Assembly (NCBI GenBank): GCA_037445555.1
Contig: JBBIKG010000004.1
Span: 1 to 64,000, forward strand
DNA length: 64,000 bases
DNA from: JAAYJT01 sp037445555
Lineage (GTDB): Bacteria; Bacteroidota; Bacteroidia; Bacteroidales; JAAYJT01
Direction of reading: 5' to 3'
Shown here: one piece after another, positions 42,417 to 50,488 of the stretch
Position numbering within the stretch: the first letter of the stretch is position 1
How the letters are laid out: each line of letters starts with the position of its first letter
Position numbers and translations under genes: made by a program
Notes under the pieces: generated by a model
The model's input: only the letters and a program-made list of their open reading frames with translations
What the model was told of the DNA's origin: nothing
Database searches by the model: none

Positions 42417-43196
42417 CTAAAATATTTCAGCCTTCAGACCCAGGGATTTAATTCTTTCCGAAATTTCCCTGAGTTCAGCATGGGATAACCGCTCGAGCCC
42501 GTCCACGGGTGTGGCTCTGTCAATAGAATAGACCATCACCAAAGCCGGGTGTATGTCTTCAAGATGTTTCAGCCATTGCTCAAACTGCTCGCCTTTGGAA
42601 TTGTTTACCTGCCTGCCGTTAATCACGCCTTTCAGAAACAGGCTTTGAACTGAAAGTTTTCCGTCAAAATTTTTTAGATTTCCGACCAGTTGCGGCAACG
42701 ATATCTTGACCAACGGTCTGTTGATGGAGGCAAGCAGCTCGGGGGTGCCCACATCCAGTTTCAGAACATTGTTATCTGCTTTTAGCAGGGCATTCAGAAT
42801 AGCTGGATCCCCAGCCCGGGTAGCATTCGACAAGACGGTGATTTTTGTACCCGGAAAAAATGTGTTGCGGAGGCGGATGGTTGCCTCCATGATTGCTGGA
42901 AATTCCGGATGCATGGTTGGTTCGCCGTTGCCGGCGAAGGTGAGGTTGTCGGGCATCGGACCGGTGGCCAGTATTTCGGCGAACCGGCTATGCATTATTT
43001 CGGCAATGGATTTTGCCGGAATAAAATCAAGCGGGTCTTGTGGTTGGGCACATTGGGTAATTCCGCACTCGCAATAAATACAGTTATAGGAGCAAAGCTT
43101 GTACCCGATCGGAAGCAGATTTATACCGAGCGAGACGCCGAAGCGTCTGCTGCGGACTGGGCCAAAAACAACCTGGCGAAACAGGAATCCGGACAT
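42417..43196 (-). CDS. Radical-SAM protein of the COG0731 (wyosine-like) group
   Basis: 259 residues. The iron-sulfur motif is CSYNCIYCECG (CxxxCxxC), followed by the SAM-binding GNGEPTMHPEF and the strand motifs VLSNATR and LKLDVGTPE. The N-terminal FGPVRSRRFGVSLGINLLP motif is that of the COG0731 group, related to archaeal wyosine-base enzymes but common in bacteria with unknown substrate. It diverges from the polyprenyl synthase gene, and the small repeat-protein gene follows it. Confidence 0.92.
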   Translation of the reverse strand: MSGFLFRQVVFGPVRSRRFGVSLGINLLPIGYKLCSYNCIYCECGITQCAQPQDPLDFIPAKSIAEIMHSRFAEILATGPMPDNLTFAGNGEPTMHPEFPAIMEATIRLRNTFFPGTKITVLSNATRAGDPAILNALLKADNNVLKLDVGTPELLASINRPLVKISLPQLVGNLKNFDGKLSVQSLFLKGVINGRQVNNSKGEQFEQWLKHLEDIHPALVMVYSIDRATPVDGLERLSHAELREISERIKSLGLKAEIF

Positions 43197-43209
43197 GTAA
43201 AAGTTTTTA

Positions 43210-43217
43210 CAAAAGTA
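43210..43217 (-). promoter_or_regulatory. -7 box (TACTTTTG) of the radical-SAM gene
   Basis: Perfect TAnnTTTG on the minus strand, 13 bases before the ATG at 43196, so the leader would be very short. It shares a 51-base intergenic region with the divergent promoter of the polyprenyl synthase gene. Confidence 0.5.
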
Positions 43218-43233
43218 CGATTAGTCTTTTTAC

Positions 43234-43241
43234 TACTTTTG
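43234..43241 (+). promoter_or_regulatory. -7 box (TACTTTTG) abutting the polyprenyl synthase start
   Basis: Perfect TAnnTTTG ending 6 bases before the ATG at 43248, predicting a nearly leaderless mRNA and supporting this ATG over longer upstream starts. Confidence 0.5.
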
Positions 43242-43247
43242 GCCCTG

Positions 43248-44231
43248 ATGAAATACCTTACCACTCTCGACGAAATTAAGCAGCCGGTTGCAGGTCATCT
43301 TGCCGGTTTTGAGGAACTATTCAGCAATTCGCTCAAGAGCCCGATACCCCTTCTCAACCTTGTACTCAGGTACCTTTACAGGCAAAAAGGAAAGCAGGTA
43401 AGGCCGTTATTCGTATATCTTTCGGCCGGTATGTGCGGGGAAATTGGCGATCGCCCCAAAAGAGCTGCCACACTCATTGAGTTGCTTCATACAGCCACTC
43501 TGGTTCACGACGATGTGGTTGATGACTCATACAGGCGGCGTGGCGCTTTCTCTATCAATGCGCTATGGAAAAACAAGGTTGCCGTGCTTCTGGGCGACTA
43601 CCTACTGGCAAAAGGGTTGTTGCTTTCTCTTGATCATGACGATTTTGACCTGCTTAAGATCGTATCGCAGGCAACACGCGAAATGAGCGAGGGCGAACTA
43701 ATGCAGATGGAAAAAGCCCGCAAACTCGACATTAGCGAAGAGGTATATTTCGAGATTATCAGAAAGAAAACAGCTTCGCTTATTGCTTCATGCTGTATGG
43801 CGGGAGCTGCTTCGGCGGGAGCCCCCGCAGATACACAAGAAAAAATGCGCCTCTTTGGGGAGTACGTCGGCATTGCCTTTCAGATAAAAGATGATTTGTT
43901 CGATTTTGACAAAAGCAATCTGAGCGGCAAGCCATCGGGTATTGATTTGAAAGAGCAAAAAATGACTCTGCCGATTATTTATCTGCTCAAAAACTCAACC
44001 TATGTCGAGAAGCGGAGCATCATTCACACCATCAAACGCCACCATTCCGACCCGGTCAGCGTAAAAAAAATCATTGAACAGGTAATCGCCAGCGGAGGAA
44101 TTGACTATGCCCGAAAATGCATGATCAGTTACCGGCAAAAGGCGATTAGTCTTCTTTCGGGGTTTCCGGAATCTGAATATCGCACCAGCCTTGAAAGCCT
44201 GGTAATGTTTGCCACTGAACGCAGCAAGTAG
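43248..44231 (+). CDS. Trans-type polyprenyl diphosphate synthase
   Basis: 327 residues from ATG 43248 (MKYLTTLDEIKQPV). The open frame continues to 42909, but that part is antisense to the radical-SAM gene and is excluded. The first Asp-rich motif is LVHDDVVDDSYRRRG and the second is QIKDDLFDFD; GKQVRPLFVYLSA upstream and GIDLKEQKMTLPIIYLL between complete the isoprenyl synthase set. Residues before the first Asp-rich motif look small, which suggests a long-chain (octaprenyl-like, quinone side chain) product, but chain length is a weak inference. No IspA-type neighbour. Confidence 0.92.
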   Translation: MKYLTTLDEIKQPVAGHLAGFEELFSNSLKSPIPLLNLVLRYLYRQKGKQVRPLFVYLSAGMCGEIGDRPKRAATLIELLHTATLVHDDVVDDSYRRRGAFSINALWKNKVAVLLGDYLLAKGLLLSLDHDDFDLLKIVSQATREMSEGELMQMEKARKLDISEEVYFEIIRKKTASLIASCCMAGAASAGAPADTQEKMRLFGEYVGIAFQIKDDLFDFDKSNLSGKPSGIDLKEQKMTLPIIYLLKNSTYVEKRSIIHTIKRHHSDPVSVKKIIEQVIASGGIDYARKCMISYRQKAISLLSGFPESEYRTSLESLVMFATERSK

Positions 44232-44243
44232 CCTGATCGCCCT

Positions 44244-45314
44244 TTAGCCTGCTTTTTCTAAAGTAAATCCAAACGTGGTACCCACTCCGAGTGTGCTTCT
44301 GACGTTTATGGTTTGGCGATGAGCCTCTATGATATGTTTGACTATAGCCAGCCCAAGCCCTGTACCACCCTGCTCGCGGCTACGGGCCTTATCTGTTCGA
44401 TAAAAACGCTCAAAAACCCTTGGAATATCCGTTTTGCTTATGCCAATTCCGTTATCAGTGACCTCCACCAGGAGGTTTTCGTCCATGTCAAAAAAGCTAA
44501 TCGTCGTCCTGCTATTGGGCTTTGAACCATATTTTACCGAATTGTCGATCAGGTTTATCAGCACTTCGCGTATCCTCTCTTTGTCAGCAAACACATAGGT
44601 TGGTTTGCCGGACAAGCCTTCAAGCACGATGTCGGTATCTTTCCGGCGTACTTTAATTTCAAGAAAATCAATAACCTCACTGGTCAGGGCTACTATATCA
44701 AATTTCGACCAGTTTAGTTTTAATTCACCTGACTCAAGCTGGGCAATCGATTCGAGGTCGCGTACAATGGTTATCAATCGATTGATGCTTTTATCAGTTC
44801 TCATCAGGTACTCGCGGTTGATGGCCGGGTCATCAAGGCCTCCGTCTAGTAAGGTAAGCACATACCCCTGTATGTTGAATATAGGAGTTTTAAGTTCGTG
44901 CGTAACATTGCCAATAAACTCACGCCTGTAAGCCGCCAGTCGTTTTAGCTCCTCAATTTCCTTTGACTGATCCTGACCCCATTCGATCACCTCCTGATAC
45001 ACATTCTCTAGCGCATTGCCCCCGAGATTCATTTTTTTATGTCTTTCATCTTTAGGTCGTTTGAGCTGATGAATGGTTTTATAGACTAATCGTATTTTCT
45101 CATACAAAAATTTCTCAATGCTATATCTCGTGATGGTAGCAGTCACAATGAAAAGCACTACCAGGGTTAAAGCAAATGCGATCCAAAATCCGATACCAAA
45201 GGCCAAATTAATTACGGTAAAAAGCAGGGCAGCCATTGCCGTGATTACTGCGGCAATGAAAAGCGAAAGACGCTTGGGGTCAGAAAATTTCATGCTGTTA
45301 ATGTTAAGTTGCAT
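44244..45314 (-). CDS. Sensor histidine kinase (PhoR-like)
   Basis: 356 residues. Two N-terminal TM helices with almost no periplasmic loop between them (AAVITAMAALLFTVINLAF, FWIAFALTLVVLFIVTA), a short linker, a HisKA domain with RREFIGNVTHELKTPIFNIQGY (phospho-His) and an HATPase domain with NLIDNSVKYG, VTDNGIGISKTDIPRVFERFYR and GGTGLGLAIVKHIIEAH. The lack of an extracytoplasmic sensor suggests that it senses a membrane or transporter state, as PhoR does. Its gene starts 5 bases after the response regulator gene. The phosphate link is inferred by similarity and by the phosphate genes elsewhere in the window. Confidence 0.9.
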   Translation of the reverse strand: MQLNINSMKFSDPKRLSLFIAAVITAMAALLFTVINLAFGIGFWIAFALTLVVLFIVTATITRYSIEKFLYEKIRLVYKTIHQLKRPKDERHKKMNLGGNALENVYQEVIEWGQDQSKEIEELKRLAAYRREFIGNVTHELKTPIFNIQGYVLTLLDGGLDDPAINREYLMRTDKSINRLITIVRDLESIAQLESGELKLNWSKFDIVALTSEVIDFLEIKVRRKDTDIVLEGLSGKPTYVFADKERIREVLINLIDNSVKYGSKPNSRTTISFFDMDENLLVEVTDNGIGISKTDIPRVFERFYRTDKARSREQGGTGLGLAIVKHIIEAHRQTINVRSTLGVGTTFGFTLEKAG

Positions 45315-45319
45315 TACGA

Positions 45320-46003
45320 TTACTCCTCAAATTTATAGCCCACTCCCTTTATGGTCCTGATACTTGTCAATCCGGTTTTTTCGCGAATCTTCCGGATATG
45401 AACATCAATGGTGCGTTCGCCCACCACTACATCGTTTCCCCAAACGAGGTCAAAAATCTCTTCGCGCGTAAAGACCTTATTGGGTTTCTGCGCAAGCAAC
45501 AGCAAAAGTTCGAATTCCTTTTTGGGCAGGGGAATTTCCCTGCCTTGAATGCTAACGAAATACTTTTCTTTGTCAATTACAAGATTACCCCTTACCAGAA
45601 CCCGATGCGGGGGTTCGGGTGCAGAGTAGCGTCTCAGCAGAGCCTTGATACGGCTTATCAGTATGCGTGGTTGAATAGGCTTTGAAATATAATCGTCGGC
45701 ACCTGCTTCGAACCCAGCAATTTGTGAGTAGTCTTCGGAACGTGCTGTCAGAAAGATAACCAACGTGTGAGCCAGCTCGGGCTGCTGCCTTATTTCCTTA
45801 CATGCTTCAACACCATCCATTACAGGCATCATAACATCAAGGATAATTAGATGGGGCTTCAATTCCCTGGCCAGGTCTACGGCCTCTCTTCCGTTTCGGC
45901 ATGAAAAAACCTCGTAATTCTCCTTTTTCAGATTGTAGCCAAGAAATTCCAACACATCAGGTTCATCATCGGCCAGAAGGATGCGAAAACGATTAGAGGC
46001 CAT
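45320..46003 (-). CDS. OmpR/PhoB-family response regulator
   Basis: 227 residues: receiver domain (LLADDEPDVLEFLGYNLKKE, phosphoacceptor Asp in IILDVMMPVMDG, ADDYISKP) and a winged-helix DNA-binding domain (LLLLLAQKPNKVFTREEIFDLVWG, ERTIDVHIRKIREKTG, IRTIKGVGYKFEE). It pairs with the adjacent kinase. PhoB-type regulators of Bacteroidota control phosphate genes, but the target here is not shown by the sequence. Confidence 0.93.
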   Translation of the reverse strand: MASNRFRILLADDEPDVLEFLGYNLKKENYEVFSCRNGREAVDLARELKPHLIILDVMMPVMDGVEACKEIRQQPELAHTLVIFLTARSEDYSQIAGFEAGADDYISKPIQPRILISRIKALLRRYSAPEPPHRVLVRGNLVIDKEKYFVSIQGREIPLPKKEFELLLLLAQKPNKVFTREEIFDLVWGNDVVVGERTIDVHIRKIREKTGLTSIRTIKGVGYKFEE

Positions 46004-46026
46004 AGGCTACTATTAATTGGCATCCG

Positions 46027-46034
46027 CAAAATTA
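46027..46034 (-). promoter_or_regulatory. -7 box (TAATTTTG) of the two-component operon
   Basis: Perfect TAnnTTTG on the minus strand, 23 bases before the regulator ATG. A TTG lies 17 bases further upstream. Confidence 0.55.
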
Positions 46035-46139
46035 TCATAAATGCTTCAGTTCAATATTAATTTATTATTAAGCGGACTGGTATAATTAAATGATCAATCG
46101 GTCGTTCTGAAATTATTCAATTCAGCAGAGGTGAGCGGC

Positions 46140-46757
46140 ATGGTCAAAACTTTTCATTGTATTGCTCTGACATTGTTTTTTCTCCATGGGATCTGCGCAC
46201 AAGGCAAGCCCCATACAAGTGCCACGACTAATCCATGCTTGACCGATTTGCAGTGGGAATTATACCGCCAATTTATTATTTACCGCGCCGCTCACGGTCT
46301 TGATTCAGTTCCTTTGTCGGCCTCTCTGAGCAACGTGGCTCAGACTCACTGCATCGATCTGGCAACCAACCAGCCCCATACTTCGAAAAACTGCAACCTG
46401 CATAGCTGGTCGGGGAAGGGCGGCTGGAGGGCCTGTTGCTATACTCCTGACCACCGGCAAGCGGCTTGCATGTGGGACAAGCCCCGGGAAATGACAAAAT
46501 ATCAAGGAGATGGGTATGAAATTGCCTTCTATTCGAATTACCCATTTGAAAACGCCTGGCAGTTTGCTGCTGAAGCCATAAGGAGCTGGGGCAGAAGTGC
46601 TGGCCATAACTCCCTCATGCTGAATAAAAACAAATGGAAATCCCTTACTTGGAGATCGGTGGGTGTGGGAGTTTTTCGGGGGTATGCCTCTATTTGGTTT
46701 GGAACAGAAATCGATCCTGATAATACCTTGTTGCAGCCATGCAATAGCAACCAGTAA
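46140..46757 (+). CDS. Secreted CAP-domain (SCP-like) protein
   Basis: 205 residues from ATG 46140 (MVKTFHCIALTLFFLHGICAQ, signal peptide); a GTG three codons upstream is also in frame. A CAP-type core is suggested by LYRQFIIYRAAHGLDSVPLSASLSNVAQTHCIDLA (helix 1 with the first conserved region), HSWSGKGGWRACCY, AAEAIRSWGRSAGHNSLML and VGVGVFRGYASIWFGTE. Several cysteines could form disulfides in the periplasm or outside. CAP proteins are often secreted and bind small hydrophobic ligands; no specific role is visible. Confidence 0.75.
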   Translation: MVKTFHCIALTLFFLHGICAQGKPHTSATTNPCLTDLQWELYRQFIIYRAAHGLDSVPLSASLSNVAQTHCIDLATNQPHTSKNCNLHSWSGKGGWRACCYTPDHRQAACMWDKPREMTKYQGDGYEIAFYSNYPFENAWQFAAEAIRSWGRSAGHNSLMLNKNKWKSLTWRSVGVGVFRGYASIWFGTEIDPDNTLLQPCNSNQ

Positions 46758-46809
46758 GCTCCGGAATAATACATCCCGCATAATTAGAAAATGCCATTCA
46801 AAGTTTTAG

Positions 46810-46817
46810 TACCTTTA
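46810..46817 (+). promoter_or_regulatory. -7-like box (TACCTTTA) abutting the start at 46822
   Basis: One mismatch to TAnnTTTG, ending 4 bases before the ATG. Confidence 0.4.
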
Positions 46818-46821
46818 TGGC

Positions 46822-47532
46822 ATGACGACCCGATACCGCATTGACTTAAAACTTATACTCAGCATTTTTCTTCTGCTAAGCACGTTTTTGTTTTCCAGGA
46901 TCTGGGCACAACAGTTTGGAGGTGGGCTGAAAGCCGGCATACTCGGAACCCAGGTGGATGGTGACGGCTTCAGCGGCTTTAATAAGCCTGGTATTTATGC
47001 CGGCGGCTTCGTGAATTTGCGTGTGCCTTTCCAGAAAGATATCGGTCTTGAGCCTGTTTCAAACCTGTCTGGTGCCGTAAGTCCAAGATCACGAGCATAT
47101 AGCAGGTTGCAAATGGAGCTGGCTTATGCACAAAAAGGGTCGCGTAAGAATCCGAATTACGAAAAGGAAGACTTCGAAGAATACCTTCTTCGCACCGACT
47201 ATGCCGAGCTTGCTATTCTTTACAAGCTCATTTACAGCGAAGTACTAGCTTTTGAAGGAGGTATGAGCCTTGGGTATCTTTTAAGCACATTCGAGAAGCA
47301 CAACGGCTCAACAGATCTGGCGCCGGTGCCCTTCAGGCAAATTGTTCCAGGGTATAATGCAGGAGTTCATTACTTTCTAAACCCGAAAACCTCGGTAAAT
47401 CTGAGACTGAGTAACGCCATTCTCAGCCTCAGGCGCGACAGCGGACAGTTTGATGGGAAATACAGGTATCGGTTCTGGCATTATGGACAGTTTCATGTCG
47501 CTCTGGGGCTAATCCTGCAATATTCCTTCTGA
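46822..47532 (+). CDS. PorT-family outer-membrane beta-barrel protein
   Basis: 236 residues. A signal peptide (LKLILSIFLLLSTFLFSRIWAQ) is followed by an eight-strand-type barrel pattern: FGGGLKAGILGTQVDG, YAGGFVNLRVP, MELAYAQKGSRK, LLRTDYAELAILYKL, AFEGGMSLGYLL, GYNAGVHYFLN and FHVALGLILQYSF. The GLKAGI and YAQKGSR motifs are those of the 'outer membrane beta-barrel/PorT' family. PorT itself takes part in T9SS, but most paralogues have no known role. Monocistronic. Confidence 0.85.
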   Translation: MTTRYRIDLKLILSIFLLLSTFLFSRIWAQQFGGGLKAGILGTQVDGDGFSGFNKPGIYAGGFVNLRVPFQKDIGLEPVSNLSGAVSPRSRAYSRLQMELAYAQKGSRKNPNYEKEDFEEYLLRTDYAELAILYKLIYSEVLAFEGGMSLGYLLSTFEKHNGSTDLAPVPFRQIVPGYNAGVHYFLNPKTSVNLRLSNAILSLRRDSGQFDGKYRYRFWHYGQFHVALGLILQYSF

Positions 47533-47618
47533 CGTTTTGCACTGCGCAGCAATTCATTCTCTTAAACAATTATACATTTTGTCTGTTTTCAATACAAGTT
47601 CATTAAAAACATCATTCC

Positions 47619-48125
47619 ATGGCGAACATCACTCTTAAGGGTAATCCTATCCACACCTCCGGTTTCCTGCCGCAAACAGGAACAAAAGCTGTAAACTTCA
47701 GTCTGACAAAGTCTGATCTCAGCGAGGCCAGCCTATCCGATTTTACAGGAAAGAAAGTACTGCTTAATATTTTCCCAAGTCTCGACACAGGGGTTTGTGC
47801 CACATCGGTACGCAAGTTCAACGAAAAAGCATCCACTCTGCACAACACGGTAGTTCTGGCTATCTCAAAAGATCTTCCGTTTGCTATGGGTCGTTTCTGC
47901 AGCATCGAAGGTATCCAGAATCTTACCACTCTATCGGCTTTTCGCAGTGCGGATTTCGGCAAAGAATATGGAATTGATATTATCGATGGCCCACTGAAAG
48001 GATTATTATCACGGTGCGTTATTGTAATCGACGAATCAGGTGTGGTGGCATACACCGAACAGGTGCCTGAAATTACCCGGGAACCCGACTATGACAAGGC
48101 GATCAACGCTCTGATGGCATTGTAA
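47619..48125 (+). CDS. tpx: Thiol peroxidase (Tpx-type peroxiredoxin)
   Basis: 168 residues. The N-terminal Tpx signature (KGNPIHTSGFLPQTGTKAVNFSLTKSDLSE) is followed by the peroxidatic Cys in LDTGVCATSVRKFNEKA and the resolving Cys in MGRFCSIEG, at the spacing of 2-Cys atypical Tpx. It removes hydroperoxides with thioredoxin as reductant. Monocistronic, as usual. Confidence 0.96.
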   Translation: MANITLKGNPIHTSGFLPQTGTKAVNFSLTKSDLSEASLSDFTGKKVLLNIFPSLDTGVCATSVRKFNEKASTLHNTVVLAISKDLPFAMGRFCSIEGIQNLTTLSAFRSADFGKEYGIDIIDGPLKGLLSRCVIVIDESGVVAYTEQVPEITREPDYDKAINALMAL

Positions 48126-48458
48126 CAATTTTTGTGCAGGAATCTCCTGCTTTCCCATTTATCCTTTTGTTCCGAAATCGAGATTCTGGAGAACGTGTAA
48201 AGGGTGCTGGCGGCCTCAATGAACACATAAATATCGCGTTGGGACTAATACGCGTTATGAGGAAAAACAAGTAGTTAACTGCATACATCCGTTGACCTTC
48301 AGTGCCGAGAATTTACCGCGCAGCTGATTGTGGAGGGGGGTTGATCAGGAATTCGGTTAATGCTGGCCAACATCCGTTTTGCCAGCTACCGTAATTCGCT
48401 GACTCAATTTTTGAGAAAAATAGGGTGTGATTACTGAGGCTATCGCGCAAAGCCCTGA
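48126..48458. other. Intergenic region, no gene seen
   Basis: 333 bases between tpx and the convergently oriented PorT-like gene. No open frame with recognisable content, no RNA gene, no GC-rich hairpin with a T run and no repeat was found. Confidence 0.6.
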
Positions 48459-49130
48459 TTAGTATGGCCGAATGATAATACCTGCCGAAAGGTAGTTCAT
48501 ATCGGGGCCCATGCTTTTATCAAACAGAGGTGTGAGGTAGTATGTGGCTCGGAGGTTGATCCACCGGAATCCGACATTAGCGACTGCGGCAAACCGATAT
48601 GCCATGACATTGGGGTTATTTGCAAATTTTACCTTGATGTCACGACTTTTGTTTGTCAAGTAGTCGTTGCCGGCATACTTTGTATGATCGTTCACCAGAA
48701 CTCCGGCTTTCAATCCTAATCCCACACTGATGTGTTTGTCGTTTTTGTAGTTAAACTCCAGGGGAATATCGACATAGGTAAAACTGAACTTATTCTTTGT
48801 GTAGGAATATTTTGAATCGAGGGCCTGAAAGTAACTCTTGCCGGCGTCGGTCAGCTTCAGGATAGCGTCAGAATAAAAGTTGTGCGAAGATACGGTCAGC
48901 CCGCCGATCAGGCAGTATTTTGATTCTCCCAGATTGTACTGGTACAACACATGAGACGCCCAACCTCTCTGAAACCAACTGGTTTTTACTCCCGAAGGGG
49001 TTTTCAGCCATACATCAACGAGGGGCTCAACACCGAAGCGGATGTTTTTCAGGGAATAAGGGCTGGGAGTCTGAGCTGAAATTGAGAGGCCAAAAAATAA
49101 TAATCCAAGGGAGGCAAATACTTTTTTCAT
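48459..49130 (-). CDS. PorT-family outer-membrane beta-barrel protein
   Basis: 223 residues with a signal peptide (MKKVFASLGLLFFGLSISAQ) and alternating amphipathic strands (IRFGVEPLVDVW, KYCLIGGLTVSSHNFY, FTYVDIPLEFNYK, ISVGLGLKAGVLV, AVANVGFRWINLRATYYLT, LSAGIIIRPY). The IPLEFNYK and GLGLKAG motifs put it in the PorT-like family. It differs enough from the barrel at 46.8-47.5 kb not to be a recent duplicate. Function unknown. Confidence 0.82.
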   Translation of the reverse strand: MKKVFASLGLLFFGLSISAQTPSPYSLKNIRFGVEPLVDVWLKTPSGVKTSWFQRGWASHVLYQYNLGESKYCLIGGLTVSSHNFYSDAILKLTDAGKSYFQALDSKYSYTKNKFSFTYVDIPLEFNYKNDKHISVGLGLKAGVLVNDHTKYAGNDYLTNKSRDIKVKFANNPNVMAYRFAAVANVGFRWINLRATYYLTPLFDKSMGPDMNYLSAGIIIRPY

Positions 49131-49149
49131 GACAGAGAATTTGTTGGGC

Positions 49150-49157
49150 CAAAGGTA
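49150..49157 (-). promoter_or_regulatory. -7 box (TACCTTTG) of the PorT-like gene
   Basis: Perfect TAnnTTTG on the minus strand, 19 bases before the ATG at 49130. Confidence 0.55.
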
Positions 49158-49282
49158 CTAAGAATTTCTTAACGACTATGATCACTGCAGAATCATTCTA
49201 TGTTGCAGACGGTTGTTGTGTGGCGGCAGGAACTAAGAAGAACCTTCTTGGCATTCAGCCGCCAGAAGGATTGGGGGATAAC

Positions 49283-49303
49283 AAAAAGCCCCCTGACGGG
49301 GGT
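49283..49303 (-). terminator. Terminator of the CAT-anticodon tRNA
   Basis: 5-bp GC stem (CCCCC at 49289-49293, GGGGG at 49298-49302, 4-base loop) followed on the minus strand by CTTTTTG; immediately downstream of the tRNA 3' end. Confidence 0.7.
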
Positions 49304-49306
49304 GGT

Positions 49307-49383
49307 TGGTGCGCCCACCTGGACTTGAACCAGGGACCTACTGATTATGAGTCAGTTGCTCTAACCGACTGAGCTATAGGCGC
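49307..49383 (-). tRNA. tRNA with CAT anticodon (Met elongator or Ile2)
   Basis: 77 bases including an encoded 3' CCA; 5' end at 49383. Acceptor stem GCGCCTA / TGGGCGC has one G-T pair, the D-arm is TAGCTCAGTCGGTTAGAGCA, the anticodon loop is CTCATAA and the T-loop TTCAAGT is intact. CAT can be elongator Met or, after lysidine modification by TilS, Ile (AUA). The anticodon stem ACTGA/TCAGT and loop resemble both, so the identity is left open; it is not an initiator (no GGG/CCC anticodon stem). Confidence 0.92.
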
Positions 49384-49416
49384 AATATGTCAACGTTAGT
49401 TTGGAAGACAAGGGCG

Positions 49417-49424
49417 CAAAGTTA
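49417..49424 (-). promoter_or_regulatory. -7 box (TAACTTTG) of the CAT tRNA
   Basis: Perfect TAnnTTTG on the minus strand, 33 bases before the tRNA 5' end. It lies just after the dusB stop codon. Confidence 0.6.
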
Positions 49425-49485
49425 CAAAAATCGCTGACAAAAAACGCACCTCGTAAAAAATCTACTGCACGCTGTACCACCCACA

Positions 49486-50472
49486 TTACAGGTAATCAGC
49501 TGTGATACCCCTTGTAATTGACATCAGTAGTTGATCGACCGCAGCAAGCGTACTACAGGTCAGCAATTTTATGCGGGTTTTTTTAAACTCAGGAACACCC
49601 TTGAAATATCCGCTGTAATGCTTACGCATTTCAACAACAGCCCTCCGCTCACCCTTGTCGATGGCTGACTCTTTCAGATGGCGCCGGCAGGTTTCAACAC
49701 GTTCATGAATGCTGATCTCCGATGGCATTGTTCCGCAGGACAGGTATTCCTTAATTTGTCGGAAGATGAAAGGATTGCCAATAGCGGCGCGTCCAACCAT
49801 AATACCGTCAACACTATACCGGTCAAACATTTCTTTGGCTTTGAATACAGAATCCACATCTCCATTTCCAATGATGGGTATTTGCATACGGGAGTTATTT
49901 TTTACCTCACCAATCAGAGTCCAGTCGGCTTGTCCGGAGTACATCTGTACGCGTGTGCGGCCGTGAATCGTCAACGCTTTTATCCCACAATCCTGCAGTT
50001 GTTCAGCTAAATCGACAATTATTTTGCTGTTTTCGTTCCATCCAAGCCGGGTTTTTGCCGTCACAGGCAGGTGTGTTGCGCTGACCACAGCTTTGGTTAT
50101 TGCCAGCATTCTCGGTATATCGCGAAGCAGGCTGGCGCCTCCGCCTTTTTCAACCACCTTACGGACAGGGCATCCGAAATTCAGGTCTATGCTATCGGGG
50201 CCGGCTGCCTGAGCAAGCCCGGCTGCCTGCCGCATCGCTTCAGGATCGTGGCCAAAAATCTGGATTGACAAAGGGCGCTCTTCGGGTTTAAAGACAAGCT
50301 TTTTAAGGCTTTTGGAGGCATCACGGATCAGGCCTTCGCTTGAAATAAACTCAGTAACCACCATATCTGCCCCCTGCTCTCGGCAAATACGCCTGAATAC
50401 CCCGTCAGTAATCTCCTCCATCGGAGCTAGTAACACAGGCATTTCGCCCAAATCAATGCTGCCAATCTTCAT
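49486..50472 (-). CDS. dusB: tRNA-dihydrouridine synthase (DusB-type)
   Basis: 328 residues of TIM-barrel FMN enzyme: APMEEITDGVFRRICREQGADMVVTEF, the catalytic SIDLNFGCPVRKVVEKGGGASLL (Cys), KTRLGW, ALTIHGRTRVQMYSG and IGNGDVDS / GIMVGRAAIGNPFIF. It reduces uridines in the D-loop of tRNA using NADPH. It starts 16 bases after mutY and may share its transcript; a CAT tRNA gene with its own promoter lies just downstream. Confidence 0.95.
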   Translation of the reverse strand: MKIGSIDLGEMPVLLAPMEEITDGVFRRICREQGADMVVTEFISSEGLIRDASKSLKKLVFKPEERPLSIQIFGHDPEAMRQAAGLAQAAGPDSIDLNFGCPVRKVVEKGGGASLLRDIPRMLAITKAVVSATHLPVTAKTRLGWNENSKIIVDLAEQLQDCGIKALTIHGRTRVQMYSGQADWTLIGEVKNNSRMQIPIIGNGDVDSVFKAKEMFDRYSVDGIMVGRAAIGNPFIFRQIKEYLSCGTMPSEISIHERVETCRRHLKESAIDKGERRAVVEMRKHYSGYFKGVPEFKKTRIKLLTCSTLAAVDQLLMSITRGITADYL

Positions 50473-50488
50473 GCCTCTCTATTTTTGT

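Noticed and set aside
42909..43247. 113-codon extension of the polyprenyl synthase frame
   Set aside because: It is antisense to the radical-SAM gene, has no family similarity, and the -7 box directly before 43248 supports the later start.
49178..49372. 64-codon plus-strand frame crossing the CAT tRNA, ending in a LDLNQGPTDYESV-type stretch
   Set aside because: The sequence is the antisense translation of a tRNA gene, a well-known false protein; no other support.
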